DNA from: Chirona hameri
Lineage: Eukaryota; Arthropoda; Thecostraca; Balanomorpha; Balanidae
Direction: 5' to 3'
Assembly (NCBI GenBank): GCA_036785665.1
Contig: JAXIVJ010001294.1
Span: forward strand, 62,001-126,000
DNA: 64,000 bases
Within the stretch, counting starts at the first letter, position 1; each line of letters begins with the position of its first letter. The notes beneath the pieces were generated by a model, which ran no database searches, had not been told where the DNA came from, and saw only the letters and a list, made by a program, of their open reading frames with translations. Positions 22,901 to 31,429 of this stretch are shown piece after piece. Position numbers and translations under genes: made by a program.

Positions 22901-25712
22901 CAGAGGAGTGCTGACCGGCGGCCGCCCCGGGCCGCGCGGAGTCGAAGGCTTCGACGCCTGAAAATACGCAGCGTGTTAGAGGACAAACTCAACACCACTG
23001 CGCTCACTGATCAGTTCCCTATTGGTAAACATAATTGAAGCTCGCAGTGGCTTAAGATGAACTGAAGGCATAAGTAGGTGGTCATCCAAACATATACCTT
23101 ATGATGAATCATATAGCATCAATCATATACAAATCTGCGTCCTAAAGTTTGCTTCCTAAATGTATTAAACACAAGCAAAATGCCAAGAAGAAAGTATTCC
23201 AAAGAAGTCAGGACAATACATATGCAAAACCAAGTGAAAGTTGAGTAATGTCTGCCAATGCTTCAATAAGCGTGCAACAACTGCAAGATCACCAATGTGA
23301 TTGCGAGACACACCTGCGGCTGCGACTGCGAGGTCGGCTCCTCGTCGTCGTCGCCGGTGAGGCCGCGCACCTGCAGCATCTCGGCCGTCTTGAGGAAACT
23401 GCCCAGCTGCGACTGCGCCACGTTCACCTCGCCTTTGTACACAAACTCCACCACGGCCGCCAGGTCCGGGAAGGACGTGTCCTTCAGAAAGAACACCGGG
23501 TGCTGGCATGGGTTCTCCTGAGGGACGGCAAGACGGTGCGTGCTGTTAGATGCAATATTATCACAGACCAGGTAATGAACTATGTTACAGAAGTAACATG
23601 GGATAAAGGGAGAGAAGGGCAAGCTGCACTCAAAATGATCAGGTTGACAACTGATGGCAACAGCTTACTCTAAGTCAATAATGCATGATATAACAGTTGT
23701 ACCAGATGAAACATTACTCACACCCAAAGACAGCTAATGCATTAAAGGGAATAGGTCACCTTGAAAGTTGTCTTGAAATTTGGCTATTCGAGCAGAAAAA
23801 CGAATATGGCATTTGTTTGGACGATAGATGGATATCCGTCGAAAAATGGGCATGTTTCTCTTTTCTCCTCCAGGGCCATAACAAATTCATGACAATTATG
23901 ACGTCATGCATATGGTAGCTTGGATATGGAAACTATTGCACACAATAACGACGGACTTTAAGCATATATACGCCTACTGCTTGTAACGTAAACAACCGTT
24001 GTGAGGACCCAAAACTAGTTTCGAGGAAATGAGATTTCTTCTAAAAGGGGCCTACTAGTCCTGTGTCGAAAATACTTAGCGTGGCGAGGTAATTATTTCA
24101 CCACAACCCGTTTTTCGAACTGGTCTACCAATATGCTATCTCAGTGCAAAACCCTATGTTAACTTGCGAGTTACTGGGGGGGGGCTATTTTTTGCCCCCC
24201 CCCTCCCGTTATTTTGCAGTAACTCCTAAACGAACACCAGTATCGTCACCAAACTTGCAGTACCTTCTCTCACATCAATTCTACACATGTTGGCAAAAGT
24301 AAAAATATGAGGCTATGATAGGTCAACCGGGAATGACGTCAGAGTGACGTCATGTTCTTCGGTTCTTGTTGCAAAATAATGGCTCGCGGAAAACGCTGTC
24401 AAAGGAACGATATTTGAGATAAACTTAATTGTTTTAAATCAAATTACTGACATAGACCGGGCTATTGAACTGCTATATCGGATTTGAGTTTTTTCCTTCT
24501 TCAAAATTTTGAGAAATCCAAATACATTTTTTTTTTTAATTCAAGAAAAAATCAGAATTATCCAAAAACCGGATTATATGTGATCGAGACGTATGCGGTG
24601 AATATGTGTACCAAATTTAAAGTCGATATCTTTAAAAATGATCCGAGTTATGACCTTTAAATGACAAAAATCGACCACTTCTCACAGCATTATTATGCAT
24701 AAAAAACGCATTTCCATTTTTGCTTTTTACTTCTATATATATGGAACAAACAATGTTCTAAGGTAATTTTTCGCGTTCTAGACGACAAACAAACCCATAA
24801 ACATGTGTTACAACGCCTAATGACCGTAATCTGCAGTTTGACCTCGAGACCTCGAGACCTCGGATGACCTTGACCTGACCCAAGGTCATTAACAGCTTAG
24901 AAAGTTACTAGAAGTGTCAGACACACGAATCATACCGATTTATCGACAGCTTATGCGTTTAATATCGCAATTTTGCGCGACAATTCCATCCATCGAGACC
25001 TTTTGACACTGTCAAACATTCTGTACTTGACCTGACCTGTGACGTCATCCGTGACCCCAAGGTCAACAATATTATGTTTCCCTCTATTAATTTCCCAGGG
25101 CTATCGAATGCCGTTTGAATTTTTACATTCGGTCCAGTAGTTCCGGAGATCAGAGGGGGCAAAAAATAGCCTCTCCCCTCCCCCCTCCCCTCCCTTCCCT
25201 TCCCTTCCCTTCCCTTCCCTTCCCTTCCCTTCCTCCCCCCCCCCCCCAGTAAGTCGCGTTATTAATATACCCCAGTAACTCGCGGGTTAAAGGTGAACTA
25301 TTCCCTTTACAAATTGCATATTGTTTAAACATATTGTTTACATCAAACTTAGAATTATCAGTCCTGGGGACCCATTCAATTTCATTGAGAACTGGTGAGA
25401 TACTTAGCAAGTAATGAAACATCATTAATCATTTGTAGCAGATATCGAGTGATCAATAAGTGGCATGCTTATGAATTTAGCCTGCCACCACTAGAACACA
25501 ACACTCTGCAGTCCGACAGTCATCCTCACCTTGAGGAGGTCCCTGAAGTAGGGACTGCATGCTGACAGCATCATCCTGTGGGCCTTAATCTTGTGCCCCT
25601 CACAGCACAGTGTTATATCCACCAACTCCTCATCTTGCCGCAGGTTCTCAAACACCGACGTCACGCTGTTCTGGTAATTGTTCCACTTTAGACAAAACTT
25701 CTGGTTGTCCAT
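4334..25712 (-). CDS. BTB-zinc-finger transcription factor gene, Broad-Complex/lola type (joined model)
   Basis: Minus-strand gene. Coding exons are BTB exon 1 (25,712-25,530), BTB exon 2 (23,517-23,314) and a common linker exon (22,957-22,335), then one of four alternative terminal exons at 15,724-15,423, 8,146-7,872, 7,001-6,718 or 4,665-4,334. The BTB domain is a complete TTK-type arthropod domain of about 120 residues. From memory its wording (FENLR, IKAHR, SACSPYFR, SFLKTAE) is closest to the Broad-Complex core, while the short-linked finger pairs look more lola-like, so I give no symbol. Such proteins are nuclear, dimerise through BTB and bind DNA through isoform-specific fingers. All four terminal exons begin in phase 1, so isoform choice by 3' exon selection is strongly implied. 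The linker exon needs three 1-nt corrections to stay open. More terminal exons may lie beyond position 1. Confidence 0.88.
4666..6116. other. Intron/flank: GC-rich block then family A remnant
   Basis: Positions 4,666-5,060 are GC- and CpG-rich with no convincing extra exon. A G run lies at 5,210-5,228. Positions ~5,330-5,775 carry TGACCT/AGGTCA hexamers and a degraded family A terminus. Nothing recognisable is seen from 5,776 to 6,116. Confidence 0.5.
6117..6576. repeat. 26-bp minisatellite (~17 copies)
   Basis: Tandem array of a 26-bp unit containing CTGTCGACCTCGTCATCG, nearly identical between copies; one copy near 6,297-6,310 is altered. It lies just downstream, in minus-strand sense, of the stop of terminal exon C and is probably part of its 3' UTR or the following intron. 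The long open frames through it exist because the unit lacks stops, not because it is coding. Confidence 0.92.
6718..7001 (-). CDS. Alternative terminal exon C: two C2H2 zinc fingers
   Basis: The acceptor CTCTGTGTGCCGCAG precedes AGCTGCGGCG; entry is phase 1, with 94 codons to the stop. A glycine-rich lead is followed by finger 1 (FQCRLCHRLY...HMKLH) and finger 2 (CHVCGRVMAR...HMRTAH). The linker is SGRTR, nearly the same length as in the other three exons. The tail is alanine/glycine-rich and ends YSNTS. The reading frame is also open upstream of the acceptor, but that part lacks finger residues. The same phase and layout as exons A, B and D identify it as a mutually exclusive isoform exon. 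Confidence 0.87.
7002..7692. other. Intron, nothing recognised
   Basis: Between alternative terminal exons B and C. AT-neutral sequence with no tandem repeat, zinc-finger codons or transposon termini that I can identify. Confidence 0.45.
7693..7908. repeat. 72-bp tandem repeat, three copies, overlapping exon B end
   Basis: Three copies at 72-bp spacing (starting near 7,693, 7,765 and 7,837) contain CTGAGCAAACATGCTCGCC. The third copy, differing at a few bases, includes the last codons and stop of terminal exon B. In minus-strand sense the other two copies lie in the 3' UTR. The unit is 24 codons, so a non-used frame stays open. Confidence 0.9.
7872..8146 (-). CDS. Alternative terminal exon B: two C2H2 zinc fingers
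   Basis: A clean acceptor (GGTCGTGTCGTTTCAG) precedes AGGTGTTCCGG; entry is phase 1, with 91 codons including the stop. Finger 1 runs FRCAQCPQWF...HSEVH and finger 2 CPVCHLVLSR...HLATAH, joined by MGRTR. A proline/alanine-rich tail ends SRPHLP. The last residues and stop are encoded by the first unit, in gene sense, of a 72-bp tandem repeat, so this C-terminus was probably shaped by the duplication. It is one of four alternative DNA-binding modules of the BTB-ZF gene. Confidence 0.88.
8147..10787. other. Intron between exons A and B, no gene
   Basis: A 22-bp motif containing GTCAAAGGTCCCCTCGT repeats about three times at 8,320-8,385. A short CCGCAACTAACCGCAACTGG duplication lies at 8,820-8,870. 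Positions ~9,580-9,680 resemble 59,430-59,530 (shared GACACC...TATGGATA and TTTTACTG words), so both are copies of one dispersed repeat. A G run lies near 9,553. No coding signal is seen. Confidence 0.45.
10788..11286. mobile_element. TTAA-flanked MITE, family B (uninterrupted copy)
   Basis: Begins TTAAAGGGAATAGTTCACC and ends with the complement GGTGACCTATTCCCTTTAA. The termini match those of the interrupted copy at 23,742-25,309. A GC-rich segment (10,955-11,130) lies inside. Its right TTAA is shared with the left end of the next element. It is non-coding and non-autonomous. This copy provides the empty site for the family A insertion at 24,159. Confidence 0.72.
12339..12430. repeat. Near-perfect 92-bp palindrome
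   Basis: The left arm contains TTTGTCTCATGAGACACGTC and the right arm GACGTGTCTCATGAGACAAA, with a short CATGAG-type centre. It would form a stable hairpin. The similar word TTTGTCTCGCCGAGACGTC near 11,685 suggests a decayed relative in the other half of the same element. Confidence 0.85.
12465..12532. repeat. (AGGTGT)n hexamer repeat
   Basis: About 11 perfect copies of AGGTGT. It lies inside the family A element, next to the 92-bp palindrome. Confidence 0.95.
13027..14149. mobile_element. TTAA-flanked MITE, family A copy
   Basis: Left TTAACCCAAGCACCGC and right GCTGGGCGCGGGTTAA form an imperfect terminal inverted repeat next to G or C runs. The interior has ATGACGTCA near 13,212 and 13,525 and dense TGACCT hexamers at 13,660-13,985. 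The same order of words recurs in the copies at 24,159, 38,840 and 60,863. Confidence 0.72.
14222..14822. repeat. Element with ~80-bp terminal inverted repeats
   Basis: Positions 14,222-14,306 (with ATCGACTCAAGTTACTCC) pair with 14,741-14,822 (with the complement GGGGTAACTTGAGTCGAT). The interior, from GGAGAGTAAAAATCCATAGG to AGTCCAGAAAATAG, matches a separate copy split between 36,636-36,668 and ~37,960-38,103. It is a foldback or MITE-like repeat without coding sequence. Confidence 0.75.
14823..15422. other. 3' flank of terminal exon A, GC-rich
   Basis: Minus-strand sequence after the stop of terminal exon A, probably its 3' UTR and the start of the next intron. A CTCF-like word (minus strand CCCACAGGGGGCAGTG, at 15,105-15,120) is present. 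No minus-strand AATAAA is obvious and no additional zinc-finger exon is seen. Confidence 0.4.
15423..15724 (-). CDS. Alternative terminal exon A: two C2H2 zinc fingers
   Basis: The acceptor CTGTGTGTTATAG precedes GCGCGGTGCGG; entry is phase 1, with 100 codons including the stop. Finger 1 (FQCPVCSREY...HMHVH) and finger 2 (CLVCGAVYGR...HILQRH) are joined by TGKTT, and both have intact C-x2-C-x12-H spacing. The tail is glutamine/proline-rich and ends in GPA repeats encoded by a GC-rich simple repeat. This is the terminal exon nearest the common exons, about 6.6 kb downstream of the linker exon, and probably encodes the shortest-range splice isoform. Confidence 0.89.
15990..16310. repeat. 36-bp degenerate tandem repeat
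   Basis: Units containing CATGGAAAACTGTCATGCTG and AGCCAAAGTATGG recur, with three close copies at 16,122-16,230 and looser copies on both sides. The repeat lies in the intron upstream of terminal exon A. Confidence 0.85.
16841..17206. repeat. ~61-bp minisatellite with GCGCGCGCG core (6 copies)
   Basis: About six units contain CCACGCGTGTTCCGGTGGAT followed by GAGCGCGCGCGTT and ACACATAATG. Copies are almost identical, implying recent amplification. The alternating purine-pyrimidine GCGCGCGCG is prone to Z-DNA. Intronic. Confidence 0.92.
17287..19110. mobile_element. Cluster of family B-like element ends
   Basis: Left-type ends occur near 17,301 (TTAAAGGGACATTTCC) and 17,420 (TTTTAAGGGTATGTTTCACC). 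Right-type ends occur near 18,040-18,062 (AAAGGTGAACATTCCCTTTAA) and 19,082-19,107 (AAGGTGGGAATGTCCCTTTAA). The words TTGAGTTGAGATAGCC and TTGAACCGAGATAGCC match the family B subterminal region. Two nested or adjacent degraded copies are likely; exact borders are uncertain. Confidence 0.5.
19575..19703. repeat. 42-bp tandem repeat (3 copies)
   Basis: Three copies with GAGCCACACCGGCACGGTGG start near 19,579, 19,621 and 19,663. The unit length is a multiple of three, so several frames stay open; I see no splice or domain support for coding. Confidence 0.88.
19800..19935. repeat. (GA/GATA)-rich microsatellite
   Basis: Purine-rich simple repeat of GAGAGATAGA-type units. The serine/leucine open frame on the minus strand is a product of the repeat. 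Confidence 0.9.
19936..20724. other. Intron, nothing recognised
   Basis: Within the long intron between the linker exon and terminal exon A. No domain, repeat array or element terminus identified. Confidence 0.4.
20725..20818. repeat. (CCCCT)n microsatellite
   Basis: Pyrimidine-only CCCCT pentamer repeat with slight variation, ending in a C run. Intronic on the gene-bearing strand, where it reads AGGGG. Confidence 0.92.
20819..22334. other. Intron with GC-rich ~60-bp repeat
   Basis: Long C runs lie at 21,158-21,172 and 21,518-21,536. Positions 21,700-21,880 hold three to four imperfect copies of a unit containing CCCCTCCCATGGGCCGCGCT. This is intron immediately downstream of the linker exon. 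No exon is supported. Confidence 0.6.
22335..22957 (-). CDS. Common linker exon of BTB-ZF gene (frame broken by 1-nt indels)
   Basis: The acceptor GCGTATTTTCAG precedes GCGTCGAAGCC and continues phase 0 from BTB exon 2. The first ~85 codons are proline-rich with a basic PPLKRRRLSS patch that could be a nuclear localisation signal. The best protein then moves to a second frame (MPPLSLPMSSALTA...), back to the first (LHQRDYGIKVEKVDLG) and to a third (LEATFSHVSQFEASS...), ending near MAGPARQ. Each shift fits one missing or extra base: a C missing near TCGTCCTGCC, a G extra after CAGCAGCAG, and a G extra in CTGGGCC. With those three the exon ends in phase 1, exactly what all four terminal exons require. 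Consensus error is my preferred reading; a decayed exon or unrecognised mini-introns are alternatives. Confidence 0.7.
23314..23517 (-). CDS. BTB-ZF gene, BTB exon 2
   Basis: 68 codons, phase 0 at both ends. The acceptor CGTCCCTCAG precedes GAGAACCC; the donor is CCGCAG/GTGTGT. It encodes the second half of the BTB domain: NPCQHPV, the FPDLAAVVEFVYKGEVNV strand-helix segment and SFLKTAEMLQVRGL, followed by an acidic GDDDEE turn and a glutamine/serine stretch. The GEVNV and LLxVRGL-like words are hallmarks of arthropod TTK-type BTB domains that homo- and heterodimerise. Confidence 0.93.
23742..25309. mobile_element. Family B MITE interrupted by family A
   Basis: Starts TTAAAGGGAATAGGTCACC and ends GGTGAACTATTCCCTTTA; the last base of the right TTAA has changed to C. 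The internal copy of family A occupies 24,159-25,290. Joining the flanks restores ACCCTATGTTAAAGGTGAAC, which matches the complement of the family B terminus at 10,788-10,820. It lies in the intron between the two BTB exons. Confidence 0.75.
24159..25290. mobile_element. TTAA-flanked MITE, family A, inserted in family B
   Basis: Left TTAACTTGCGAGTTACTGGG, right CCAGTAACTCGCGGGTTAA. TTAA is duplicated at the two borders relative to the empty site. The interior has TGACGTCA-type words near 24,333 and 24,345, AGGTCA/TGACCT hexamers at 24,840-25,070 and a (TTCCC)n tract at 25,180-25,240. Confidence 0.8.
25530..25712 (-). CDS. BTB-ZF gene, BTB exon 1 with start codon
   Basis: The exon spans 25,718-25,530, with acceptor CCTGTTGTTTTCAG then ATAAGA before ATG at 25,712. 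It has 61 codons and donor CTCAAG/GTGAGG in phase 0. It encodes MDNQKFCLKWNNYQNS, the typical N-terminal start of Broad, lola and Tramtrack BTB proteins, then FENLRQDEELVDITL and the AHRMMLSACSPYFRDLL core. The start is chosen because TTK-type BTB proteins begin a few residues before the F-C-L-x-W-N-N motif. An upstream intron implies at least one non-coding 5' exon. Confidence 0.94.
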
Positions 25713-25718
25713 TCTTAT

Positions 25719-26569
25719 CTGAAAACAACAGGGATATAAGTCAATAGTGTGTTGCCAACATGCCATCCAATGAGAAGGAAGAGATGGCATGCTTGTCGTC
25801 AGAACAGCTAATCTGTGCACCCTTGCAAGGTATCAGATATCTGGGACAGCTGCACATAATTATTCCACACATAAGCACGTAAGAGAAGGGGTACTGCTCC
25901 TGCGCAAAGCTACATTTACTTTCGAAGATAATAGGAAGCCTAAGCAAACCCACCTATGTCAAAACAAAACCTATGCCAGTCAAAACGAAGCCAAATTATG
26001 ATCCACACTTGACCAGGTAGGATATTTCCTGTTAATTCATAGTTTTTGTTGGCATAACAGAGGCACTAACTAGCCAAATCTGCTATTTGTTGGAAATTTG
26101 CCTGTAAATAGGAATTAAACTTCCAAATTGGGAACAAGGATTTGGAACAAAGATGTATATGTCTCTCATTGTCATGTCTCTCTTCAGTCTCATATTCTCA
26201 TGTACAATTATTGCTACAAAATTGCCACATTTCTCTTTCAACATAGCTTCAAATGTTCTTTGTACTGATTGGCCATTTAAATATGACTTTAAGCTCTATT
26301 TATCTTATTTCTGTTTGTGCTCTATAAGCAATACGTTTTTGTTTCTATTTGTCTTGTAGTACGTTTTTGTTTATTCCAACATTATATTATAGCCAATTTG
26401 ACAGAGCTCAACAAATATTTCACATACTCAAACCACCATAACTTTTGCTCTATTGCAATGCATACCCTGTTTTATGGGTTATTTTTGTTTACGTATGTAT
26501 TGTTAGCGAGCATACCATTTCACGGATCGGTATATCATACATTAAAAACATACAGTACAGCGGTCATAT
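25719..26569. other. 5' intron of BTB-ZF gene, nothing recognised
   Basis: AT-rich, with no coding or repeat signature beyond short open frames. Confidence 0.4.
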
Positions 26570-26765
26570 ACAGTAGGCGTCAGACGATCCCCGCCCGCGC
26601 CGCCTCGCGTTTTACGGCGGCTCCCGTTCGCCAAGCAGCGCCCCATCGCCACCGGCCGGACGTGCGAGCCGTCGACCAGCGGGGCCGGAGCCCCGCACTC
26701 CCGGTCGGCCCTGCAGCACATGCTGAGGGTCGGTCCCGGGTTAGTCCGGGTGGGGAAAGGGCGGG
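26570..26765. other. CpG-rich block of unknown role
   Basis: About 190 bases of GC- and CpG-rich DNA in an AT-rich intron, beginning near CGTCAGACGATCCCCGCCCG. Both strands have open frames but no domain. It could be the 3' UTR of the adjacent minus-strand LINE, an unrecognised exon or a regulatory CpG island. Confidence 0.3.
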
Positions 26766-26899
26766 GTCTATCCTATTCTTTACATCCTTTTCACATTTCC
26801 ATTTGCATCCACAAACAGGCAGGTTGTTATGCATGACAATCGGTCACTCCTATTTCGGAACTACTTTCATCCCCGGAACCAGCTCGAAGAAGCCACCCG

Positions 26900-28430
26900 C
26901 CATCTCACTTCAGATACTCAAAGTAACATCAGCTGATAGAAAAGGCTCCCATTTGTTACCCAGTTGCTGCAATGTCTCATTTTTAAAGGCGATCTCTTTT
27001 TCAACTTCGAAGATTTTGCCGAGGAATGCATAGAATCCTGCATGTTACCCTCCCCTATTTGCGTCTCTGATTCGCAATAAATTGTTTTCCAGCTAATATG
27101 ATGAGGTTAACCACTGCTGGCTTACCTGGCATACCAAACAACACATCGTGGAGCGTTAAACCTGCGCGGTTTCTCCTGGACAATTTGAAATTCAATTTAC
27201 CAAATAATGATGTCCAAAAGATTCTAAGACTCCATGGAATTCGAAAAAGCAGTCCCCCCCCCCCCCCCCACTCAACAATCTCATCGCAAAATGGGTCATC
27301 GACGACTCTCCTCGAATATAGGAATCTGCGTGTTGGAAAAAAGTGATGTGTTATTCTGTACTGGAGTGTTTGTAACCTAGTGGATTCTGTAACTTGGAAT
27401 GGAAGCCTGTATATACTGACCCAATTTTCCCCAAAGTCTATATCTTCCTGGACCCATCTCAGTTGTGCTGTTGGCGTGTTGCTTGGTAGTCCTATGCTGT
27501 ACATATGCTTGCATGTTAACTGTTGTATGACGATATGTTTTCTCTTTTTGCTAATACTGGCCGGTTCACTCCTTTCTTCTTACGTTAATGGCGCAAACCC
27601 GTCGCGGGCCAAACATTTTCATTGTCGTGGGATCGCTGCGCGCCAGCGCCAGATGTGACGTAATTTACGCGACTGGTTGGATTCATCTGGTTAAATGCTC
27701 GGTATGATAACAAGTGTCCTGTGTCATCGACCAAGTCGTTAATGTATGCAACACCTTCACGATAGAGCCTGCGGTGAAATATTGGCCTGCCATCTGCAGT
27801 TATTGCTTTATTGTGCCAAATGCTCTCAGCTCGCACCTCCTTTCCTTGCCTAGGCTCCGGCACTGGAAAAAGTTCCTGAAGCTGCATCAGCGCGTTCCTA
27901 TAAAATTTGGGAACACGCAGCATGCCCGCCAATCGCTTGTCAAAATTCGTTTTGAGCATATCTTCTAGCAAAAGTGGTTTAATCCTAGCAATAAGTATTT
28001 AACAAATCCAGCATGATTTGCTGTAATCATTCCCTTTACCCATGACGCTCTACAAGCTCGGTAAATCATAAAGATGTCTGGCGCTTCCAGTCCCCCTTAG
28101 TCAATCCCGTTTTGATTTTTTTGCAACCTTGGGTGGTCGACCTCGCCAGATGAAATTCATTATTAAGCTTTGCACTAACAACATCAGCCTGCTCTACCTG
28201 GCTGCATGTCATGAGATATGTTAACTGGGAAATAGCGAGTGATTTTGCAACTGTGATGGCGCCTTTCAGTGTGAGATCGCGCTGAGTCCAGGCGCTCAAA
28301 GAACGTTTAATTTGATTTATTACTGGCTCCATGGTGCTTCCTACAGTCTGTTTTCGCACTGAACCAAACACTTTGTGTGAAACGCTGGAGTCACTTTGAA
28401 GTGTCCAACTTATTATGCCCAATTCAATAG
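26900..28430 (-). mobile_element. 5'-truncated non-LTR retrotransposon (L1/Tx1-like), copy 1
   Basis: Minus-strand coding relics in several frames. Near 28,350-28,080 is the post-palm region (IKRSLSAWTQRDLTLKGA, ISQLTYLM). At 27,971-27,600 is a connector (FYRNALMQLQEL, SIWHNKAI). At 27,504-27,270 is LQTLQYRITHHFFPTRRF, followed by the start of a zf-RVT knuckle (DPFCDE) destroyed by a G run at ~27,255-27,270. A C-terminal stretch (YAFLGKIF..., KWEPF) ends near 26,911. The same segments in the same order occur in copy 2 at 41,944-43,942. The catalytic palm is absent, so it is dead. It lies in the 5' intron of the BTB-ZF gene, in the same orientation. Confidence 0.85.
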
Positions 28431-30404
28431 CCTTTTACGAAAAATTTACAAACATTACATGTCACCCTTACCATTTTGTAGCAGTAATCGACTGATAAAA
28501 TAACTGAAGTGATACCTAAACAAAGATATTGTACTGTGTTACCCCAAGGTAAAATCATATCAATTTGAGCGATGTCTGGGGAGTGGGCTGCTCCTGTGCC
28601 AGTCTCCTGATTTAGTCAAGACTGACATATGCATCAAAAAAGAAACCAGAAAACAAACAAACAATCTCCTGATTGCGGCTGCAAATGTTATGGTGATCTC
28701 TGATTTATGCAACCCACAATAATTGCTTATTTGTTTGAGTGTTGGAAGTTGTGTACAGCTGTAATTTTGCTGCATTGTATAGCAATACCAATACCTGTGG
28801 CACCGCCTAGTGATGCATACCCTTCATTCTGGCCTGTCACACTCCTTACAGCATGGTGCATGGAAGTATGATGCCTGCTCCAGTAATACCTAAAATTATT
28901 TCATGGATAACCCTCTTCACCTAATTAAGAAGGTTGTTGATTTTTCACATTCTGCATTCATTATTGCAAGATACTAGTGGAATCCAACAGTTATAATAAC
29001 AACAAATGAAATAAATATCAACCCTGTTCCAAAAATGGAAACAATGATCCAAAAACAGCATAGTTGCATGCACTAACATTCTTGGAAGTACATATTTGAA
29101 GAAATTGATGAAATACAGCAATGGATAGTGGGCAAATAGTAAACTAGGAATGTCTCTTTGTTCATGGAAATTATCCAGAACATTATACAGGCACTAAAAT
29201 ATGCATAATCATCAAATTATTTTCACCTGCACAGCAAACACTGCAGAACGGTGGCCAAATAATGATAGTTTGTTGTCACTTTAGAGTTGTTTTTTACTGA
29301 TCTCATTAAAAAAAATCCCATTCAATAGGTACATGTCAACAAGCACAAAATGCCCACTTCGCAACAAATTAATGAGAAATTAACTAACTTTCCCCCACTT
29401 TTTCCACCCAGACCAGCATCTTCACTGCACAATCACAACAGATATCCAGTGTATTTTTCTGGATATTCAAAAATATTTTTGGAGCAGGACGGCAGCAACA
29501 TAAAAAGAAAAATGCAGCTTACCAGTGAATATTTAATTATTTAAAATGAACTGCATAAAATATGAATAAAGTTTAAAAAAATTGCAGCTTGCCAGCGAAT
29601 ATTAAATTATTTAAAGCGAATATTACATTATTTAAAACAAGATGCATAAAATATTAATAAAGTTTAAATCTTCACAACCATACTAGCACCGCACAATGCA
29701 ATACTTGATTTCTTTCAATTGTTAGAGAAAATCTGCTTGTCATGTGTGGTCCTGTTCAACATTGTTCAACTATGGAACAATGGATTAAAATATGGGCTGT
29801 CGATTGGTGGCACTCACTTGATGCACAAATTTGCAGATTCATGTGCAGCTCGCTGAACAAGTGTTGCTGCATCTTGTTTCCAAATATGGAAACAGATTGT
29901 TTCCATTTTAAACACGCATCATCAAGTGTCTCTATTTTTGGAAGTTTGTTCCAAAAATGGATACATATAAAAACAATGAAACTTTGATACCACAGTGCAT
30001 GGTAGCTGCACCTGACTGTTATTGTTGATCAAGGCCTTTCTTGTTGATTAGGAAGGTTTGAAAGTGGGAATGTCCCAAAATTGATCTAAATTTAGATCGA
30101 ATGTCCTTATATGGGCATTGCTCCGCCCATTTCAATCTAATTATTGATCGATCTATTTTTAGACCTGCTCCCCGTAGTTTGCCCAACTGATTTATGAACA
30201 ACGATGGTGAGTGGCATTGCAAATCAAAACACAAGAAATTGAATTTCCAGCAACCTTTCACAAGCAAGCAACTATGAACACAGTTCCATGAAATAAATAT
30301 CATCTGAGACAAACGTCCTTGTAATCTAACACAATTTTGCCGAGAGGCGTCGATACGCTGACACCACACGCACAAAATAAAACACAAATTAAATCCATAC
30401 ATAC
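28431..30404. other. 5' intron, AT-rich; small duplication
   Basis: No gene. Positions 29,515-29,670 hold two to three copies of a ~65-70 bp AT-rich unit with GCATAAAATATTAATAAAG and GCAGCTTGCCAGCGAATATT-like words. Several GTTCCAAAAATGGA words recur at 29,020-29,050 and 29,880-29,960. Confidence 0.45.
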
Positions 30405-30640
30405 CTTACCAACCCCCGGCAATGGAACAGACGCATGTGTAATTAATTATAAAACCAAAATAGCACGTATTTTCTGAATCACAACACCAGATAATCGCTC
30501 TCTTTCTCTCTTAGCGAAAAAACCGCCGTCGGACCACGCTACCGCGAGAAAGACGCGCCACCGGTTTCAGCCGGTGTCAAAATGGCGACCAGTGATGCCA
30601 GATCTCTTGCGACGAAACACTCAATGTTTGGGCTCGAAAA
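30405..30640 (-). promoter_or_regulatory. Candidate promoter and non-coding first exon of BTB-ZF gene
   Basis: On the minus strand a CpG-containing stretch has CGCCATTTTG (30,578-30,587), a YY1/Pho-like word often found at start sites. About 170 bases downstream is a strong donor, GGTAAG/GTATGT, at 30,405/30,404. That would splice to the acceptor at 25,718 just upstream of the start codon. This is inference from motif and position; the transcription start cannot be fixed without RNA data. Confidence 0.35.
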
Positions 30641-31429
30641 CCTCCAGAGTTCCCTAGATTTTACTAATATCTTAAGAAATCTGCAAAGACGGCGCCACTA
30701 AATAATTCCGTTTTTATGTGGCTTTGAAAGTATCAACCTTCGCGCACTTGCTGAGCCAGAAGGGCAAAAAATGGGTTGAGTACTAAAACCCCTAACAAAA
30801 AAACAAGCTCGCGTCTGGTTGCAAATGCTGCGATGTAAGAATGAATGTCACCTGTCGGCTATCAGTCCACGAAACTCTGTCATTTGTAGAGTCCCAAAAT
30901 ACCACACAACTACAAAAAATACCAACCAAATACAACACACAACACAACAAAATACCGACAGCGTCCACGTCTACGTAGAGGAACTTTTCAGATCATTCTC
31001 CCGAGATCTCAAATTTTTGGCATGAGCTATGATGGAAGCGAGTAATCTGTCAGTCACTTTCACAAGTTCCATGGACGGATGAAGCTTAGTGGAGAAGGAT
31101 GTCAGCGGACACCAGCCTCTGTTATCCCCGCACCCTTGGTGCACGCTGACCACTACACTCCGTTCTCGCGTTGGACATCCTCCAGCCAAGACGACACCGC
31201 TGCAGACCTCACCCCACCGGGTACCTCCTTCCTTCATCCGAACAGAACCCACCAGCCGTCTGGGCCGCCTGCTTTATTAAAAAACAACACAACCCAACCA
31301 TTTCAATCAGCTCACGCAAGAAACTCGCACGAAGAAGTCAGCCGGCCAACGCGGCGCCCTGTCACGGCATTAACGTCGGTCTAGAGATGACCGCGGCCAG
31401 TCCTCAGTTCACAACAACCCCACGTCACG

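Noticed and set aside
26317..27033. 238-codon plus-strand frame
   Set aside because: AT-rich start, then CpG block, then antisense of a LINE C-terminus; no coherent domain.
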